Shown here piece by piece: positions 61,742 to 64,000 of a stretch of DNA of 64,000 bases. The notes beneath the pieces are model-generated. The model had not been told where the DNA came from. It did no database searches and worked only from the letters and a program-made list of their open reading frames with translations. This stretch comes from Mycobacterium kyorinense (GTDB taxonomy: Bacteria > Actinomycetota > Actinomycetes > Mycobacteriales > Mycobacteriaceae), in the NCBI RefSeq assembly GCF_001672775.1, contig NZ_LZKJ01000166.1, forward strand, positions 47,710-111,709, in the 5' to 3' direction. A program made the position numbers and the translations under genes. Numbering within the stretch: position 1 is the first letter of the stretch; each line of letters opens with the position of its first letter.

Positions 61742-61829
61742 GTCCGCGATTTTACGGGCGGGTCGCCGCCACCGGCGATCGCAAGTGCGGCGAAGCCGGG
61801 CGCGGCGGGTCGCCGGCCAGGTATCCCGA

Positions 61830-62567
61830 CTAACGCGTCGCGTAGTCGTGGGTGCCGGCACCGGTCCGCAGTTGGTGTCGACCGCGGTTGACCGAGCGCA
61901 GCGTGCCGTTGAGGTAGTCCTCGAATTCGGCGAGCTTGGCATCGACGTAGATATCGCACTCGCCGCGCATCCGGTCGGCTTCGGCGTGCGCCGAGTCGAT
62001 GAGCCGGGTGGCCTCGGCGTGGGCCGACGCCACAACTTCGGTCTGCGAGACCAGCCGTTGCTGTTCTTTGATGCCCTCTTGCACAGCCTTTTCGTAGGAG
62101 ATGTTGCCCTCCTCGACCAACCGGTCGCATTCCGCCTTGGCCCGGCCGGTGGCGGCCTCGTACTCACGCTTGGCCGAGGCCGCGATGCGGACTGCCTCCT
62201 CGCGAGCTTCGCCGACCATTCGCTCGCTGTGTTGGCGTGCCTCACCCACCATCCGGTCGGCCTGCGACTTGGCGTCGGACAGGATCCGGTCGGCCTCCGA
62301 GCGGGCGTGGTTGAGCATCGACTCGGATTCGGTGGTCGCCGAGGACACCATGGAGTCGGCGTGGGTCTTGGCGTCGTGCAGCAGCGAATCGCGGGCGTCG
62401 AGCACATCCTGAGCATCGTCCAGCTCGCCGGGAATGGCGTCCTTGATGTCGTCGATCAGCTCCAGCACGTCGCCGCGCGGCACCACACAGCCGGCCGTCA
62501 TCGGCACCCCGCGGGCTTCTTCGACAATCGCGCCCAGTTCGTCCAGGGCTTCAAAAACTCGGTACAC
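61830..62567 (-). CDS. sepIVA: Septal DivIVA-like protein SepIVA (Rv2927c-like)
   Basis: A 245-residue protein that is mostly coiled coil. An N-terminal DivIVA-like segment (MYRVFEALDELGAIVEEARG) precedes repeated heptad stretches such as EADRILSDAKSQADRMVGEA. Mycobacterial SepIVA localises to the septum and subpolar membrane domain and is essential for division. The GTG at 62567 follows GGAAGG. Lowest similarity is in the last 20 residues. Confidence 0.9.
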   Translation of the reverse strand: MYRVFEALDELGAIVEEARGVPMTAGCVVPRGDVLELIDDIKDAIPGELDDAQDVLDARDSLLHDAKTHADSMVSSATTESESMLNHARSEADRILSDAKSQADRMVGEARQHSERMVGEAREEAVRIAASAKREYEAATGRAKAECDRLVEEGNISYEKAVQEGIKEQQRLVSQTEVVASAHAEATRLIDSAHAEADRMRGECDIYVDAKLAEFEDYLNGTLRSVNRGRHQLRTGAGTHDYATR

Positions 62568-62903
62568 GGCAACACCCTTCCGGCATCGTTGTTGTTACCA
62601 GTGTGCCTGGTGTTGCTTCTGTGACTGGGTTGCCGTGCCCGGTGTGTCGGACATTGGCCGCTATGCCGCTCACCTGCACACTTGGCGTCATTATGTCGGG
62701 CTGCGGGGTCCAGCGCCAACGCCGGATGCGCGGGGCCGGCCAGCCGCCCGCCTTCGCGTTTGCCAGGCGTTCAGCGCCGCCCATTGGAATAGCCGTCAGC
62801 TTTGGTTGTTTAGCCACTGGTGTCCCTCAAACCACTTGTGTCACTACAGTTTTACCTGTGGACGACTATGGCAGTTGTCCGCCCGACCTGATATCATTCG
62901 AAC
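62568..62903. other. Intergenic region between sepIVA and the 13E12-family gene
   Basis: About 335 bases with divergent promoters. A minus-strand frame of 88 codons (62551-62817) overlaps the sepIVA start and has no recognisable features, so it is not called. A LexA box closes the region at 62898-62913. Confidence 0.45.
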
Positions 62904-62913
62904 ATGCGTTCGA
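62898..62913. promoter_or_regulatory. LexA (SOS) box overlapping the 13E12 start codon
   Basis: TCGAACATGCGTTCGA is a perfect match to the mycobacterial LexA consensus TCGAAC-N4-GTTCGA. The four spacer bases ATGC contain the ATG start codon of the gene (62904). LexA binding would therefore sit on the start of the coding sequence. Confidence 0.85.
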
Positions 62914-64000
62914 GTTGCCGCGACGAGATCGATGAGGTCTTCGATGGGCTGACCGCATACCTCAAACGGGCCCTGGACCTGTGCTTTGACGGGCTGACCA
63001 CTCCCGAGCGCCTGGTCATGCTGCAGCGCTGTGAGACGCTGCGCCGCCAGCTGCCCGCCGTCGAACACCCGTTGATCAACCAACTCGCCGACCAGGCCAG
63101 CGAAGCCGAACTGGGCGGCAAGCTGGGGTTCGCGCTGGCCGAACGGCTGGGCATCACCCGCGCCGACGCCGCCCGCCGTATCGGCGAGGCCGCCGATCTG
63201 GGGCCGCGCCGCGCGATCACCGGCGAACCGCTCGAACCGCTGCTGCCCGCCACCGCCGCCGCGCAGCGCGCCGGACACCTCGGAGCCGGGCACGTGGCGG
63301 TGATCCGCAGCTTTTGTCACCGACTGCCCGATGCCGTGGACGTGGAGACCCGCGAACGCGCCGAAGCCCACCTCGCCCAGCTGGCCGGCGAACACCGCCC
63401 CGATGACTTGGCCAAGCTCGCCGACCGCCTCACCGACTGTCTGAACCCCGACGGCGATTACACCGACACCGACCGGGCCCGACGCCGCGGCCTGGCCCTG
63501 GGCAATCAGCACCCCGATGCGATGTCGCAGCTGACCGGCTGGGTCACGCCTGAGCTGGGGGCGGCCATCGAAGCGATATGGGCCAAGCTGGCCGCCCCCG
63601 GCATGTGCAACCCTGAGGACCCCACCCCGTGTGTGAGCGGCACCCCGTCCCAAGAGGCCATCGAGCGCGACACCCGCAGCACCGCCCAACGCCACCATGA
63701 CGCGCTGCTCGCCGCCGCCCGCGCCCTGCTGGCTTCCGGTGATCTGGGTCAACACAATGGGCTGCCGGCCACCATCATCGTGTCCACCACCCTGGCCGAA
63801 CTGGAATCCGGCACCGGCAAAGCCCGCACCGGCGGCGGCACCCTGCTACCCATGTCCGACGTGATCCGGTTGGCATCGCATGCCCATCACTATCTGTCGA
63901 TTTTCGACAACGGCAAAGCGATCGGGCTCTACCACGCCAAACGGCTGGCCTCACCCGGTCAGCGAATTGTGCTGCACGCCAAAGACCGCGGCTGCACGTT
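62904..64000 (+). CDS. 13E12 repeat-family (DUF222/HNH-type) protein, 3' truncated by the window end
   Basis: Open to the window end, 365 codons visible. [20 protein letters not shown] starts a DUF222 domain; [40 protein letters not shown] and [20 protein letters not shown] match the 13E12 family. The HNH nuclease motif is expected beyond the end of the window. Several 13E12 genes in M. tuberculosis are DNA-damage induced under LexA control, which agrees with the LexA box here. The family is repeated and mobile-like, but no IS ends are visible. Confidence 0.92.
   Translation, partial: MRSSCRDEIDEVFDGLTAYLKRALDLCFDGLTTPERLVMLQRCETLRRQLPAVEHPLINQLADQASEAELGGKLGFALAERLGITRADAARRIGEAADLGPRRAITGEPLEPLLPATAAAQRAGHLGAGHVAVIRSFCHRLPDAVDVETRERAEAHLAQLAGEHRPDDLAKLADRLTDCLNPDGDYTDTDRARRRGLALGNQHPDAMSQLTGWVTPELGAAIEAIWAKLAAPGMCNPEDPTPCVSGTPSQEAIERDTRSTAQRHHDALLAAARALLASGDLGQHNGLPATIIVSTTLAELESGTGKARTGGGTLLPMSDVIRLASHAHHYLSIFDNGKAIGLYHAKRLASPGQRIVLHAKDRGCT

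Noticed and set aside
62551..62817. Minus-strand frame of 88 codons upstream of sepIVA
   Set aside because: Overlaps the sepIVA start, low-complexity product, no recognised family; left uncalled although a small gene cannot be excluded.
62904..64000. 13E12 gene as a complete mobile element
   Set aside because: No terminal inverted repeats or target duplication are visible and the right end is outside the window, so it is reported only as a partial gene.

Overview
The window is high-GC DNA from a Mycobacterium, most likely a non-tuberculous slow grower. The evidence is three PE and three PPE proteins, an antigen 85 mycolyltransferase, two CULP-type cutinases, a SepIVA/DivIVA-like septal protein, PknI, a 13E12-family endonuclease, and a gene order from about 14.5 kb onward that matches M. 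tuberculosis Rv2887 to Rv2927c almost gene for gene. Names of M. tuberculosis orthologues come from remembered protein similarity and gene order, not from a database search.

Region 1 (1-14.5 kb) is not part of that conserved block. It holds a lactate 2-monooxygenase homologue, two small membrane proteins, a pyruvoyl-dependent decarboxylase of the phosphatidylserine decarboxylase/PsiD type, two cutinases bracketing a PhoU-like protein and an antigen 85 paralogue, a translationally coupled Mrp cation/proton antiporter operon preceded by ChaB and DUF1360 genes, a HAD phosphatase, and a divergent methyltransferase/MarR pair with two palindromes between them.

Region 2 (14.5-62.6 kb) is the conserved backbone: marR, amiC, tsf, rpsB, an M23-type protein, xerC, viuB, dprA, comM, yraN, a DUF2469 gene, rnhB, lepB, rplS, lppW, trmD, rimM, khpA, rpsP, a SnoaL-like gene, dacB2, tetR, an amidohydrolase, pknI, a second amidohydrolase, ffh, glnD, glnB, amt, ftsY, smc, acyP, osmC, fpg, rnc, a DUF177 gene and sepIVA. 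It carries protein synthesis and export (SRP, SRP receptor, signal peptidase I, r-proteins, tRNA and rRNA maturation), chromosome maintenance, and nitrogen sensing.

The backbone is interrupted by accessory inserts: a second lactate monooxygenase between xerC and viuB; PE-PPE-PPE plus a GAF-ANTAR regulator after yraN; a GAF-PP2C phosphatase with two duplicated STAS proteins after dacB2, associated with a 140-bp direct repeat; a PE-PPE-PE cluster after ffh, including a PE protein with a PPE-SVP tail; and a PIG-L deacetylase beside osmC.

Region 3 (62.6-64 kb) starts a 13E12-family gene whose start codon lies inside a perfect mycobacterial LexA (SOS) box and which runs off the window. No tRNA, rRNA, CRISPR array or complete insertion sequence was seen. 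The most notable observations are the marR/methyltransferase pair, a PknI whose catalytic Asp is Gly, the duplicated partner-switching cassette, the PE/PPE tail exchange, a complete GlnR operator upstream of amt, and a nested hairpin in the rpsB leader.
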